A DNA stretch of 64,000 bases from Neolewinella agarilytica (GCF_900110645.1 NZ_FOFB01000019.1:62001-126000); one strand, 5' to 3'. Positions 19,181 through 27,221 are shown, counted from the first letter of the stretch. The notes: generated from the sequence alone by a model not told the origin. Numbers and translations: made by a program.

Positions 19181-19382
19181 GTTGGAGGTTGCAGGGGCCA
19201 GGTTGCAGGTTGCAGGTTGCAGGGTCCAGGTTGCAGGGGCCAGGTTGCAGGTTGCAGGGGCCAGGTTGCAGGGTCCAGGTTGCAGACGCCTGGTAATAAC
19301 CCGCAACTTGCAACTTACAACCTTGCAACTTACACCTTGCAACTTGCACCTTGCAACCTGCACCTTGCAACCTGCAACCTAC
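19181..19382. repeat. Low-complexity inverted array GTTGCAGG
   Basis: Left half: about 12 GTTGCAGG(G/T)CCAG units; right half: CAACTTGCA/CAACCTGCA units, the inverse. It fills the metK-sulfatase gap and could form a giant hairpin. Confidence 0.9.
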
Positions 19383-19383
19383 C

Positions 19384-20913
19384 CTACTCCCCCAATGCCG
19401 AAAACCGGAATCGCTCTACCGTACTTGGGGTATGCTCCCGGGCCATGATAGCCTCGATTTGAGTGACAATTTCCGGAAATTGAGCCGCTACATCGTTGCT
19501 TTCCTGAATGTCTTCTTCCAGATCATAGAGCTCCACCACCAGATTACCATCCTGCATTCGCTGTCGCATACCTTTCCACTTTCCCATTCTAACGGCCTGC
19601 TGGCCTTTATAGGCAGGAAACTCCCAGTAGAGGTAATCATGTGCTTTTTGCGCTTTACCCTGCAGGGCAGCTAAAAAACTGATGCCGTCTCCTGCCGGCG
19701 CACTAGCGCCGGTTATCTCTGCCAGCGTAGGCATTACGTCCTGAAAGCCAGAGAGGTGATCACTGGTCGTGCCCGGTTGGATCACCCCCGGCCAGGCAGC
19801 AATCATCGGTACGCGGATGCCCCCTTCGTAGACATGTCCCTTGATTCGTCCATTAGTCGAGGGAAAGGGGCCGGCGCTCTGAAAAAAGCCGGCATCTACT
19901 CCTCCGGCGTAGGTTGGCCCGTTGTCACTACTGAATACGATCAGGGTATTCTCGTAGATTCCTTTTTCTTTGAGCAGCGCAACGAGCTCTCCAACCTGTT
20001 CGTCCAGGGTAGAAATCATGGCAGCGTAGGTTGCCCGGGGATATTGAGTAGGGAAATATGCTTTGCCCCGGTAGGCTTCCTCCGGGCCGAATTTCTCCCG
20101 GTAATAATCAACCCACTCCTGTGGAGCCTGCAATGCCAGGTGGGGTAACGGACTGGCGTAATAGAGAAAGAAAGTACTGTCCGCGTTTTGGTCCACAAAA
20201 TTGAGCACCGCCTCCTGCATGACATCCGGTGCGTAGTCGTTTTGCAGAAACTCGCCAAAGAATTCGTCGTCAGGTTGTCCCTCCGACTGTTCCCGAAGCT
20301 GGTGAGGGGCAATCAGGTCATTGTCCAGATAAATCCGTTTATCGTTTTCCCACAGATGCGTCGGATACAAATTGTGCGCCTGCCGCTGGCAGTTATAGCC
20401 ATGAAAGTAGTCGAAGCCCTGCTTATTGGGGGTTCCCTCAGAACCGGGATACCCCAGCCCCCATTTCCCCACCAGACCGGTGACGTACCCTTTATTCTGC
20501 AGCACCTCCCCCAGCGTAACTAGAGAGTCCGGGATGGGCCGCTGTCCCTCCAGGCTTGGATCATCAAACATGGCTTGAAAATTCCAGACATCGCCGCGGC
20601 TTTTATCCTCGTCGTTACCCCTCACAAAAGCGTGCCCCGTGTGCCGTCCCATCAACAATACGCCTCTGGCCGGGGCACAAACCGGCGCCCCGCTGTAGTG
20701 CTGTGTAAAGCGCGTCCCGCTGGCGGCCAGCGCGTCCAGGTGAGGAGTCTCAATGAGCTCCTGGCCATAACTGCCTAATTCTCCGTAACCGAGGTCATCC
20801 GCAAGAATGTATATGATGTTGGGGGGTGGCACTTCCTCCTTAACGGGGTCAGTACAACCGGTAAATGCAAGAGAAAAAAGAAGGCAGGTCAGGTAAGAAA
20901 GGGAGGTTTTCAT
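19384..20913 (-). CDS. Arylsulfatase-type sulfatase, lipoprotein
   Basis: A 509-residue type I sulfatase that removes sulfate esters, probably from algal or animal polysaccharides. The formylglycine site is CAPARG with Cys79, which must be matured by a formylglycine-generating enzyme encoded elsewhere. Metal ligands are in YILADDLGYGE (Asp39, Asp40) and FSSDNGPTYAGGVD. The N-terminus is a lipoprotein signal with lipobox FTGC (Cys20), so it should be anchored in a cell-envelope membrane. No other PUL gene adjoins it. Its start (ATG 20913) is supported by the signal sequence. Confidence 0.93.
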   Translation of the reverse strand: MKTSLSYLTCLLFSLAFTGCTDPVKEEVPPPNIIYILADDLGYGELGSYGQELIETPHLDALAASGTRFTQHYSGAPVCAPARGVLLMGRHTGHAFVRGNDEDKSRGDVWNFQAMFDDPSLEGQRPIPDSLVTLGEVLQNKGYVTGLVGKWGLGYPGSEGTPNKQGFDYFHGYNCQRQAHNLYPTHLWENDKRIYLDNDLIAPHQLREQSEGQPDDEFFGEFLQNDYAPDVMQEAVLNFVDQNADSTFFLYYASPLPHLALQAPQEWVDYYREKFGPEEAYRGKAYFPTQYPRATYAAMISTLDEQVGELVALLKEKGIYENTLIVFSSDNGPTYAGGVDAGFFQSAGPFPSTNGRIKGHVYEGGIRVPMIAAWPGVIQPGTTSDHLSGFQDVMPTLAEITGASAPAGDGISFLAALQGKAQKAHDYLYWEFPAYKGQQAVRMGKWKGMRQRMQDGNLVVELYDLEEDIQESNDVAAQFPEIVTQIEAIMAREHTPSTVERFRFSALGE

Positions 20914-21192
20914 ACCGAAAATATACAGATTAACGGCTGAAAGAGGAGAACTTCCACCAAAGCATTGCTCCGTTTATTATTCATTGCACCTGCGGCACGC
21001 GCCAAATTTGTAGAGGTGTTTTGCAACGCACGGTCTTGCAACTTATCTTTCGTTTGACACGGATATTTCAACAGATGCAGCGATGTACGCAGGTGCAATG
21101 CAGGGGACAAAAGCAGTGTCGGCTCCTGGCTTTGATGATCATTATTTGCCCGGAATTTCATCCCAAACGATCTACTTTTTGTATATAATCAC

Positions 21193-22227
21193 ATGACTAG
21201 ATACTGGAATGCTTTTGTTGAAGGCTATACTGGTTACGCCAACTATCTCTTCCACGAAATTACCCACCCTTCCTGGAACAACTACTTCTATTGGTTGATC
21301 GCCGTTTCTTTGTTCTTCTTTCTGCTGGAAGTCGTTATTCCCTGGCGCAAGAAGCAACCTGTTTTTCGCAAGGACTTCTGGCTGGATGGTTTCTACATGT
21401 TTTTCAATTTCTTTCTCTTTTCCCTCATTATTTACAGTGCAGCTTCCAACGTAGTCGTCAATCTGTTCAACGACGGAATTGCCTGGATCACCGGTGGTTT
21501 CAACCTCCAGGCCAATAACCCGCTCAATAACTTTCCGATGTGGAGTATTCTCCTGATCGGCTTCCTGGTTCGGGATTTCGTGCAGTGGTGGATTCACCGC
21601 TTGCTGCATCGTTCTGACACTTTATGGGAGTTCCACAAGGTCCACCATTCCGTAGAGGAAATGGGCTTTGCTGCCCACCTGCGTTATCATTGGATGGAGA
21701 ACATCGTGTATCGCACGCTGGAGTATATCCCCCTGGCTCTGCTGGGCATTGGGCTCTATGACTTCTTCATCATCCACATTTTCACCCTGGCCTGGGGGCA
21801 CTACAACCACTCGAACATCAGCGTTAGCGGATACATCACCGGCGGAATCCTGGGTATGCTTTTGGGTATCGTTGCCGCCAATGGCTTACTGGACATTACG
21901 CTCTTTAACGACCCGGAGTTGTTAGCTAAACTCGGCATTATCCTGGGCTTTACCCTGGCAGGCAGTCTGCTCCTGGGAAAGCTGATGAAGTATCTTTTCA
22001 ACAGTCCGGAAATGCATATCTGGCACCATTCCTACAACTTACCCGAAAGCCGGTACTACGGTGTCAACTTCGGCCTGACGCTGGCCATCTGGGATTACCT
22101 CTTCAAAACAGCGTATATTCCGCATGATGGTCAGGACATCAGGCTAGGTTTCCCGGGCATAGAGAAATTCCCTCAGGATTTTACCGGTCAGATCACCCAT
22201 GGTTTTAAGGATGACAATACTGAATGA
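21193..22227 (+). CDS. Fatty acid hydroxylase / sterol desaturase family protein
   Basis: A 344-residue integral membrane di-iron enzyme. Histidine boxes HRLLHR, HKVHHS and HIWHHS, separated by hydrophobic spans, are those of the sterol desaturase/fatty acid hydroxylase superfamily; a further HYNHSN adds a ligand. Substrates in bacteria include fatty acids, carotenoids and ether lipids, so the target cannot be assigned. It is followed after 68 bases by the sulfite-oxidase-type gene on the same strand. Two copies of the dispersed 18-bp motif, in opposite orientation, lie 97-208 bases before the start. Confidence 0.88.
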   Translation: MTRYWNAFVEGYTGYANYLFHEITHPSWNNYFYWLIAVSLFFFLLEVVIPWRKKQPVFRKDFWLDGFYMFFNFFLFSLIIYSAASNVVVNLFNDGIAWITGGFNLQANNPLNNFPMWSILLIGFLVRDFVQWWIHRLLHRSDTLWEFHKVHHSVEEMGFAAHLRYHWMENIVYRTLEYIPLALLGIGLYDFFIIHIFTLAWGHYNHSNISVSGYITGGILGMLLGIVAANGLLDITLFNDPELLAKLGIILGFTLAGSLLLGKLMKYLFNSPEMHIWHHSYNLPESRYYGVNFGLTLAIWDYLFKTAYIPHDGQDIRLGFPGIEKFPQDFTGQITHGFKDDNTE

Positions 22228-22295
22228 TCCTTCCACCACTACCCGTAAAAATCTGAATTCCTACCCGGCGACACCCGCCCATTAAGTCGAAATCC

Positions 22296-23612
22296 ATGCC
22301 AGATAAAAAAGTCATCGGACTGCACGAACTCTACGCCAAAGATGCCATTGAGGCCGACAAGCAACTTTGGGGCCGGACGAGCGACCCCGTCAGCCGACGC
22401 GGCTTCCTGCAAAAAGGTGCCCTGACGGCCCTTTCCATGGCCCTGGGCTCCCACATGGTCTTTGCAGAGCATTTCCCCGCAGGCATGATTCCTGCCGGAC
22501 TGGCCAATTCCGATCTACCCTTTAGCCTGCCCGGCAAACGGGCTGGTTTGGTGGTGCTTAACGACAGGCCAATTAACGCGGAGACCCCACCCCATCTGCT
22601 GGATGATGAGCTGACGCCAAATGACTTGTTCTTCGTCCGCAACAATGGTATTCCCCCCGAAGATATCGATGTAGCCAACTGGACGCTAACCATTGAGGGA
22701 GAGTCTGCCAAACAGAAAAAGACCTACACGCTTGCCGAGCTAAAATCAACCTTCGAGCACGTCACCTATAACCTGACGCTGGAGTGTGGGGGCAACGGGC
22801 GTTCAGAGTTTAACCCGCCGGCGAAGGGTAATCAATGGTCTACCGGCGCCGTTGGTTGCGCCGCCTGGACGGGCGTGCGGCTCCGCGACGTGCTCAAAGC
22901 GGCGGGCGTAAAGAGCGACGCCGTTTACGTTGCGTACTACGGCAGAGACACCCACTTGTCCGGAGAGCCCGGTAAAGTGGTCATCTCCCGTGGCGTACCC
23001 ATCGCCAAAGCGATGGAAGAAGAAAGCCTCATCGCCTGGGCCATGAACGGCCAGAACATCCCGCTGCTCAATGGCTACCCCCTACGACTTGTATTTGGTG
23101 GCTTCCCGGCCTCCTGCTCGGGTAAATGGTTGTCAAAAATTGTCATCAGAGATCGTGTTCACGACGGACCGAAGATGACCGGACAGTCTTACCGCGTGCC
23201 CTGCAAGCCGGTTGCTCCCGGCACGAAAGTCCCCGACGATGAAATGTGCATCATCGAAAAGATGCCCGTTAAGTCCTTAATCACCTACCCTAAAACGGGA
23301 GCGATGATCAAACGAACCGCCAGGCTCCCCATTCGGGGTAAAGCCTGGACCTCAGCCGCCAGGATCAAGACGGTAGAATATTCTATTGACTTCGGCTCCA
23401 GCTGGAATCCATGCAACGTAAAAGTGCCGACCAACCGATACGGCTGGCAGGGCTTCTTCGCCTCCGTATCCTTTCCGCAAACCGGCTACTACGAGGTCTG
23501 GGTGCGGGCAACCGATATGGAAGGGGACACTCAGCCCATGCTCCTTCCGGGGTGGAACCCCCGGGGCTACCTCAACAACGCCTGCCACCGCATCGCCGTA
23601 AAAGTATCCTGA
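22296..23612 (+). CDS. Sulfite oxidase-family molybdopterin enzyme (SorA/SoxC-like)
   Basis: A 438-residue molybdenum enzyme. The twin-arginine signal SRRGFLQKGALTALSMALG predicts export folded to the periplasm. The cofactor domain contains the molybdenum-binding cysteine in NLTLECGGNGRSEF, and GYPLRLVFGGFPASCSGKWL is the C-terminal part of that domain; a dimerisation (Mo-co dimer) domain follows (about 315-435). It probably oxidises sulfite to sulfate. The next gene, two bases downstream, encodes a c-type cytochrome that would take the electrons, as in SorAB-type sulfite dehydrogenases. Confidence 0.92.
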   Translation: MPDKKVIGLHELYAKDAIEADKQLWGRTSDPVSRRGFLQKGALTALSMALGSHMVFAEHFPAGMIPAGLANSDLPFSLPGKRAGLVVLNDRPINAETPPHLLDDELTPNDLFFVRNNGIPPEDIDVANWTLTIEGESAKQKKTYTLAELKSTFEHVTYNLTLECGGNGRSEFNPPAKGNQWSTGAVGCAAWTGVRLRDVLKAAGVKSDAVYVAYYGRDTHLSGEPGKVVISRGVPIAKAMEEESLIAWAMNGQNIPLLNGYPLRLVFGGFPASCSGKWLSKIVIRDRVHDGPKMTGQSYRVPCKPVAPGTKVPDDEMCIIEKMPVKSLITYPKTGAMIKRTARLPIRGKAWTSAARIKTVEYSIDFGSSWNPCNVKVPTNRYGWQGFFASVSFPQTGYYEVWVRATDMEGDTQPMLLPGWNPRGYLNNACHRIAVKVS

Positions 23613-23614
23613 TC

Positions 23615-24112
23615 ATGAGATTTCGCCCGGATTTGCTACGCGCCATGATCGTTCTTTTCAACCTCGCATTGGTGATCTTTGGCTTTACCTTTTTCTACCT
23701 GCTCTTTGGTGAAACGCTGTTGAAAAGCTACCATAACCGGCCTGTCCCCATGGAACAGCCGGGCTACCGCTCAGGCGGCAGCGGAAAGACCGCCGATGCA
23801 GAGGAGGAAATCGTCAATGGTATCCACGTCCAATCCGGGCTCATTTATGCCGAAGGCTTCGACATCGTCCGCGGCAACTGTACTGCCTGTCACTCCGCCA
23901 AGCTAGTCACTCAGAACCGCGCTACCCGCGAAGGATGGACGGATATGATCCGCTGGATGCAAGCCAGGCAGGGTCTTTGGGACTTAGGCGAAAACGAACC
24001 CGTCATCCTTGATTACCTGGCGACCAATTATGCTCCGGAAGACATTGGCCGCCGGGCTACAATTGATGTAGAGGAGATTGAATGGTATTTGCTGGAATTG
24101 GAGGAGGAATAA
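23615..24112 (+). CDS. Monohaem c-type cytochrome, electron-acceptor subunit of sulfite dehydrogenase
   Basis: A 165-residue protein with an N-terminal membrane span (MIVLFNLALVIFGFTFFYLLFG) and one haem c site, CTACH, followed by a helical segment (MIRWMQARQGLWDLGENEPVILDYLATNY) ending in a MxxxQ/W-like helix typical of small cytochromes; the split stretch here is MIRWMQARQGLWDL. The ATG at 23615 follows the molybdoenzyme stop by two bases, so the genes are coupled. It is likely the SorB-like partner that passes electrons toward a terminal oxidase, with maturation by CcmE/CcmF-type machinery. Confidence 0.88.
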   Translation: MRFRPDLLRAMIVLFNLALVIFGFTFFYLLFGETLLKSYHNRPVPMEQPGYRSGGSGKTADAEEEIVNGIHVQSGLIYAEGFDIVRGNCTACHSAKLVTQNRATREGWTDMIRWMQARQGLWDLGENEPVILDYLATNYAPEDIGRRATIDVEEIEWYLLELEEE

Positions 24113-24144
24113 GCTATTTCGCTACGGGAGTCGGCCCTTGCCAA

Positions 24145-24730
24145 GGCTAATAGAAAAAGGCCGTTGTCTTACGACAACCAACCATCGGCGGGCTACCAGG
24201 ATGCCGCTAGCGCGGGAAAAAGTCCGAACCGATGGGGGCTAATAGAAAAAGGCCGTTGTCTTACGACAACCAACCATCGGCGGGCTACCAGGATGCCGCT
24301 AGCGCGGGAAAAAGTCCGAACCGATGGGGGCTAATAGAAAAAGGCCGTTGTCTTACGACAACCAACCATCGGCGGGCTACCAGGATGCCGCTGGCGCGGG
24401 AAAAAGTCCGAACCGATGGGGGCTAATAGAAAAAGGCCGTTGTCTTGCGACAACCAACCATCGGCGGGCTACCAGGATGCCGCTAGTGCGGGAAAAAGTC
24501 CGAACCGATAAGGGCTAATAGAAAAAGGCCGTTGTCTTGCGACAACCAACCATCGGCGGGCTACCAGGATGCCGCTAGCGCGGGAAAAAGTCCGAACCGA
24601 TGGGGGCTAATAGAAAAAGGCCGTTGTCTTGCGACAACCAACCATCGGCGGGCTACCAGGATGCCGCTAGCGCGGGAAAAAGTCCGAACCGATGGGGGCT
24701 AATAGAAAAAGGCCGTTGTCTTGCGACAAC
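24145..24730 (-). repeat. Six-and-a-bit tandem 92-bp units derived from tRNA-Pro 3' end and terminator
   Basis: Direct repeat units begin at 24145, 24237, 24329, 24421, 24513, 24605 and (partial) 24697, a regular 92-bp period without spacers. On the minus strand each unit reads: an outer stem CATCGG/CCGATG, an inner hairpin CCGC-GCTA-GCGG, a stretch like the tRNA-Pro 3' end (ATCCTGGTAGCCCG against ATCCTGGTACCCCG), then hairpin GTTGTC-GNAA-GACAAC followed by GGCCTTTTTCT. The units follow tRNA-Pro in its direction of transcription. 92 is not a multiple of three, so the apparent reading frames are artefacts. Differences among copies are mostly in loops. Confidence 0.95.
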
Positions 24731-24740
24731 GACCTTTTCG
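24697..24740 (-). terminator. Intrinsic terminator of tRNA-Pro
   Basis: Immediately 3' of tRNA-Pro the minus strand reads AAAAGG-TC-GTTGTC-GCAA-GACAAC-GG-CCTTTTT: a 14-bp stem with one mismatch, a GCAA loop and a T run. Its distal half is the part copied in each of the six downstream 92-bp units. Confidence 0.85.
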
Positions 24741-24815
24741 TCGGGGTACCAGGATTCGAACCTGGGGCCTCCTGCTCCCAAAGCAGGCACGCTAACCGGA
24801 CTGCGCTATACCCCG
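24741..24815 (-). tRNA. tRNA-Pro (anticodon UGG)
   Basis: A 75-nt cloverleaf: acceptor CGGGGTA/TACCCCG, anticodon arm CCTGC-TTTGGGA-GCAGG, T arm CCAGG-TTCGAAT-CCTGG, discriminator A. No CCA is encoded. It is 31 bases after tRNA-Ser on the same strand and probably shares its transcript. Confidence 0.97.
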
Positions 24816-24843
24816 AAGTGAACCGAAGTTCACATTTAATTTG

Positions 24844-24935
24844 TGGCGGAGACGGCGGGATTCGAACCCGCGGTACCCCGTTAAGAGTACGTCGATTTAG
24901 CAAACCGGTGGTTTCAGCCACTCACCCACGTCTCC
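24844..24935 (-). tRNA. tRNA-Ser (anticodon GCU), CCA encoded
   Basis: Acceptor GGAGACG/CGTCTCC, D arm GGTGAGTGGCTGAAACC, anticodon loop TTGCTAA, a long variable arm (CGTACTCTTAACGGGGTACG region) typical of serine tRNAs, T arm GCGGG-TTCGAAT-CCCGC. The discriminator G is followed by CCA in the DNA, unlike the other two tRNAs here. Confidence 0.95.
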
Positions 24936-25185
24936 GGGTGTAAAATATGTAGTATCCTTTGGCCATTGCTCAAAGGGGAGATGATTCAGCAAACCGGATG
25001 GTTTACCTACGGTGGTCGCTGTGCTCTGCTCAGCCACTCACCCACGTCTCCGGGTGTAAAATATGTAGTATCCTTTGGCCATTGCTCAAAGGGGAGATGA
25101 TTCAGCAAACCGGATGGTTTACCTGCGATGGTCGCTGCGCTCTGCTCAGCCACTCACCCACGTCTCCGGGTGTAAAACTGCTTTG
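24936..25185 (-). repeat. Two 116-bp tandem copies of a tRNA-Ser-like element, 5' of tRNA-Ser
   Basis: The sequence beginning with the tRNA-Ser 5' 20 nt recurs at exactly 116-bp intervals (plus-strand positions 24915, 25031, 25147). On the minus strand, elements 25167-25093 and 25051-24977 (75 nt each) start with GGAGACGTGGGTGAGTGGCT as in tRNA-Ser, contain GGTTTGCTGAATC resembling its anticodon arm, and end with CATCTCC, which can pair with the acceptor 5' strand in six of seven positions. They lack a long variable arm and a T arm. They differ from one another by only a few bases. Confidence 0.9.
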
Positions 25186-25246
25186 CTAACAACTTTTTGC
25201 AGCATGGAAGTTGCAATTGGGCATGCGTTACTTCCTTAAGCGGTCG

Positions 25247-25276
25247 CAAATTTACGCGCATAAACTCATTTACAAA
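25247..25276 (-). promoter_or_regulatory. Promoter of the tRNA-Ser/tRNA-Pro unit
   Basis: Minus strand TTTG (25276-25273), 18 nt, then TAAATTTG (25254-25247), matching the Bacteroidota -33/-7 consensus TTTG-N19-21-TAnnTTTG within one base of spacing. Transcription would start near 25240 and run first through the two tRNA-Ser-like elements. Confidence 0.7.
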
Positions 25277-25451
25277 AGCTTTAAACCAAAATTCTTCCAG
25301 AAAGAAGAAAGTATTTCCGGCATATCCCTATGACTCCCTGACAATCAATCTTATAGAAATATTACTTTCAGCGTTTCAAATCGCATCAATGGTTAGAAAA
25401 ACCTTCGGCTCGCTGCGCTCGCTATGTACCGGCTAACAAATCAGCTAGTGA

Positions 25452-25634
25452 AACGGAGTCGGCCGGCATGAGATCGTCGTCTATACCGTTAACCCAGAGT
25501 ACGTCCTGCTCTACGAAGACCCCACTGATGGGCTCGGCGGGCTGACCGAAAACCGGACGAACATTATCAATGGCTTTGGAGTCTTTACCGGGGTTACCAG
25601 TGTAAGGGATACGTTTACGGTTTATGCGCAGTAG
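25452..25634 (+). pseudogene. 3' remnant of an outer-membrane-type gene (possibly DUF4249)
   Basis: A 60-codon open frame preceded by an in-frame stop, with no start or signal. Its end, NRTNIINGFGVFTGV, resembles the C-terminus of DUF4249 proteins, which usually accompany TonB-dependent receptors. The 5' part is absent, replaced by the tRNA-repeat region, so it appears to be a truncated relic. The family assignment is from memory and uncertain. Confidence 0.5.
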
Positions 25635-25639
25635 GGGCT

Positions 25640-27067
25640 CTACTCAAGGCAGCTTTGCTTAATACTCAATACGCCTTGCACGAAAGTAATCCTGACATAA
25701 CTCCAGTCGGCTAGATTATTGGTTTCCTTTTCCCTGTAGAAAAACTCAGTCCCTACAACATCGGAATGAATCTTTCTTGGTGAAAGGAGTCCCACATCAA
25801 TCTTTTCACAACGCAACCAGTTTTCAGTCGTCACTTGTGCCTGACTTTCATTCAATCCTGCCAATCTCAAATCAGCCCAACAAGTTTCCCATTGGTTGAA
25901 TTTTACCAGTTGGTTCCCATGGTCGTCTTTACGGATATTCAATCGGTAAGCGTGATCTTCTTCCTCATGATTGGAATAATTTAGACTGTCATCTAAAAAC
26001 AAGTTTCCTTTAGCGTAATCTGCCAGTGCTGCACGCTGAGTAAACACCCCCACCGGACTCACATAAGCATCAAACACCCACCCCCGGCCAATATCCGACC
26101 CGATAAACGTCCATTTTCCGGAGAGTCCATCGATGACGGTTTCTTCTTCCTGCTGCCGGATGATCCCCAGGCTGGCGCCATAGTCCAGCTTCCCGACTAC
26201 CGCCGAGTCCAGGCTGGGTGCGGAGCGAATGTTAAGCCCATTCCAAGCATTAGCGAAATGGTAGGGCCTGATCACCGTCGGGTCATACCACTGGTCAAAG
26301 GCCCGGTTGAGGGCCTCGTGGAGGATGGTGTTGTGGTCTTCGGCCGGGAGGTGGAGGAAGGTGGCATCCGTCCTATCTTCCAGCAGGCGGGCAAGCTTTT
26401 GGGAGCCGTTTACCATGACGGGGTACTCCGTGCCGGCGGAGAGGAAGACGCGTTGGGGGAGATCCGTCAGGGCCGACGTCAGCGAGTCCATTCGTTGGTA
26501 GAGTCCTTCGCGGTCCCACCAGAGAGAAGGGCTGATGATGATGTAGTCATCGTAATGGCCCGGGTATTTCAGCAGGACTTCCGTTGCCAGGAGGCCGGCG
26601 AGGGACTGCCCGACCAGGGTGCGATGCTCAGTAGTCCGGAAGGTGGTTTCGGTCCAGTTCGTCAATTCTTTTTGCAAGAATTCGATAAACCGGGCAGAAC
26701 CGCCGGTAGTCGGAAAGTCCGCCCGATCACGCGGGTCAGAGCTGGGGTAAGTCATATCCCGCTTGCGGTCGGTGTTGGCAATCCCGACGAGGATGGTCGG
26801 CGGCATCATGTGGTGATCCTGATAATAGCGAACGAGGCCGGCGACGTGGAAAAAGTCTTCGCTAGCCGCACCATCTAACAGGTAAATGACGGGGTATTCT
26901 TTAGCCGTAGAATCGGCGTATTCCCGGGGCAGCAGAACGTTGAGCACCCGGTCTTCTGCCAGCATTGTCGACGGCAAGGTGTATTGCTGCCCGAAGGTGA
27001 CATCCTTTTGGGCGCGGACGCAGGTGCAGAGAATGGTTAACAAAAGCAGGCTTAGGAAGCTTCGCAT
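25640..27067 (-). CDS. Exported alpha/beta-hydrolase esterase (EsterD/Fes-like) with SH3-like domain
   Basis: A 475-residue protein with a signal peptide (MRSFLSLLLLTILCTCVRAQ), so I start at 27067 rather than the longer frame to 27187. The catalytic domain (about 25-285) has the nucleophile elbow LVGQSLAGLLA and resembles putative esterases of the enterochelin/feruloyl esterase group. A bacterial SH3-like segment follows (about 295-365: NIRSAPSLDSAVVGKLDYG). The last part is unassigned. It may release acyl groups from polysaccharides or siderophores. The signal-peptide cleavage region CTCVRAQK is encoded by a copy of the dispersed 18-bp motif (27011-27028). Confidence 0.85.
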   Translation of the reverse strand: MRSFLSLLLLTILCTCVRAQKDVTFGQQYTLPSTMLAEDRVLNVLLPREYADSTAKEYPVIYLLDGAASEDFFHVAGLVRYYQDHHMMPPTILVGIANTDRKRDMTYPSSDPRDRADFPTTGGSARFIEFLQKELTNWTETTFRTTEHRTLVGQSLAGLLATEVLLKYPGHYDDYIIISPSLWWDREGLYQRMDSLTSALTDLPQRVFLSAGTEYPVMVNGSQKLARLLEDRTDATFLHLPAEDHNTILHEALNRAFDQWYDPTVIRPYHFANAWNGLNIRSAPSLDSAVVGKLDYGASLGIIRQQEEETVIDGLSGKWTFIGSDIGRGWVFDAYVSPVGVFTQRAALADYAKGNLFLDDSLNYSNHEEEDHAYRLNIRKDDHGNQLVKFNQWETCWADLRLAGLNESQAQVTTENWLRCEKIDVGLLSPRKIHSDVVGTEFFYREKETNNLADWSYVRITFVQGVLSIKQSCLE

Positions 27068-27221
27068 ACGGTGGGCCATGTTAAAATCCGGAGAGCTTAA
27101 ATTTGGTCTTGCAAGGTAGCCTTTTGAGCGTACACCAATGTCTACTCTTATGTTACGTTCACTGCTCCTATCCACACTCCTTTGCACCTGCGGCAGCGCC
27201 TGCTGACTTAGCTGCCGTTAC

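Noticed and set aside
13287-24112. Canonical polysaccharide utilisation locus
   Set aside because: Glycosidases and sulfatase are present but no SusC/SusD pair or sugar transporter accompanies them.
24145-24730. CRISPR array
   Set aside because: Units are contiguous 92-bp repeats with no unique spacers and no cas genes nearby.
24232-24821. Short repeated open frames (GANRKRPLSYDNQ-type) in the 92-bp array
   Set aside because: The 92-bp period is not divisible by three and the units match tRNA and terminator sequence on the other strand.
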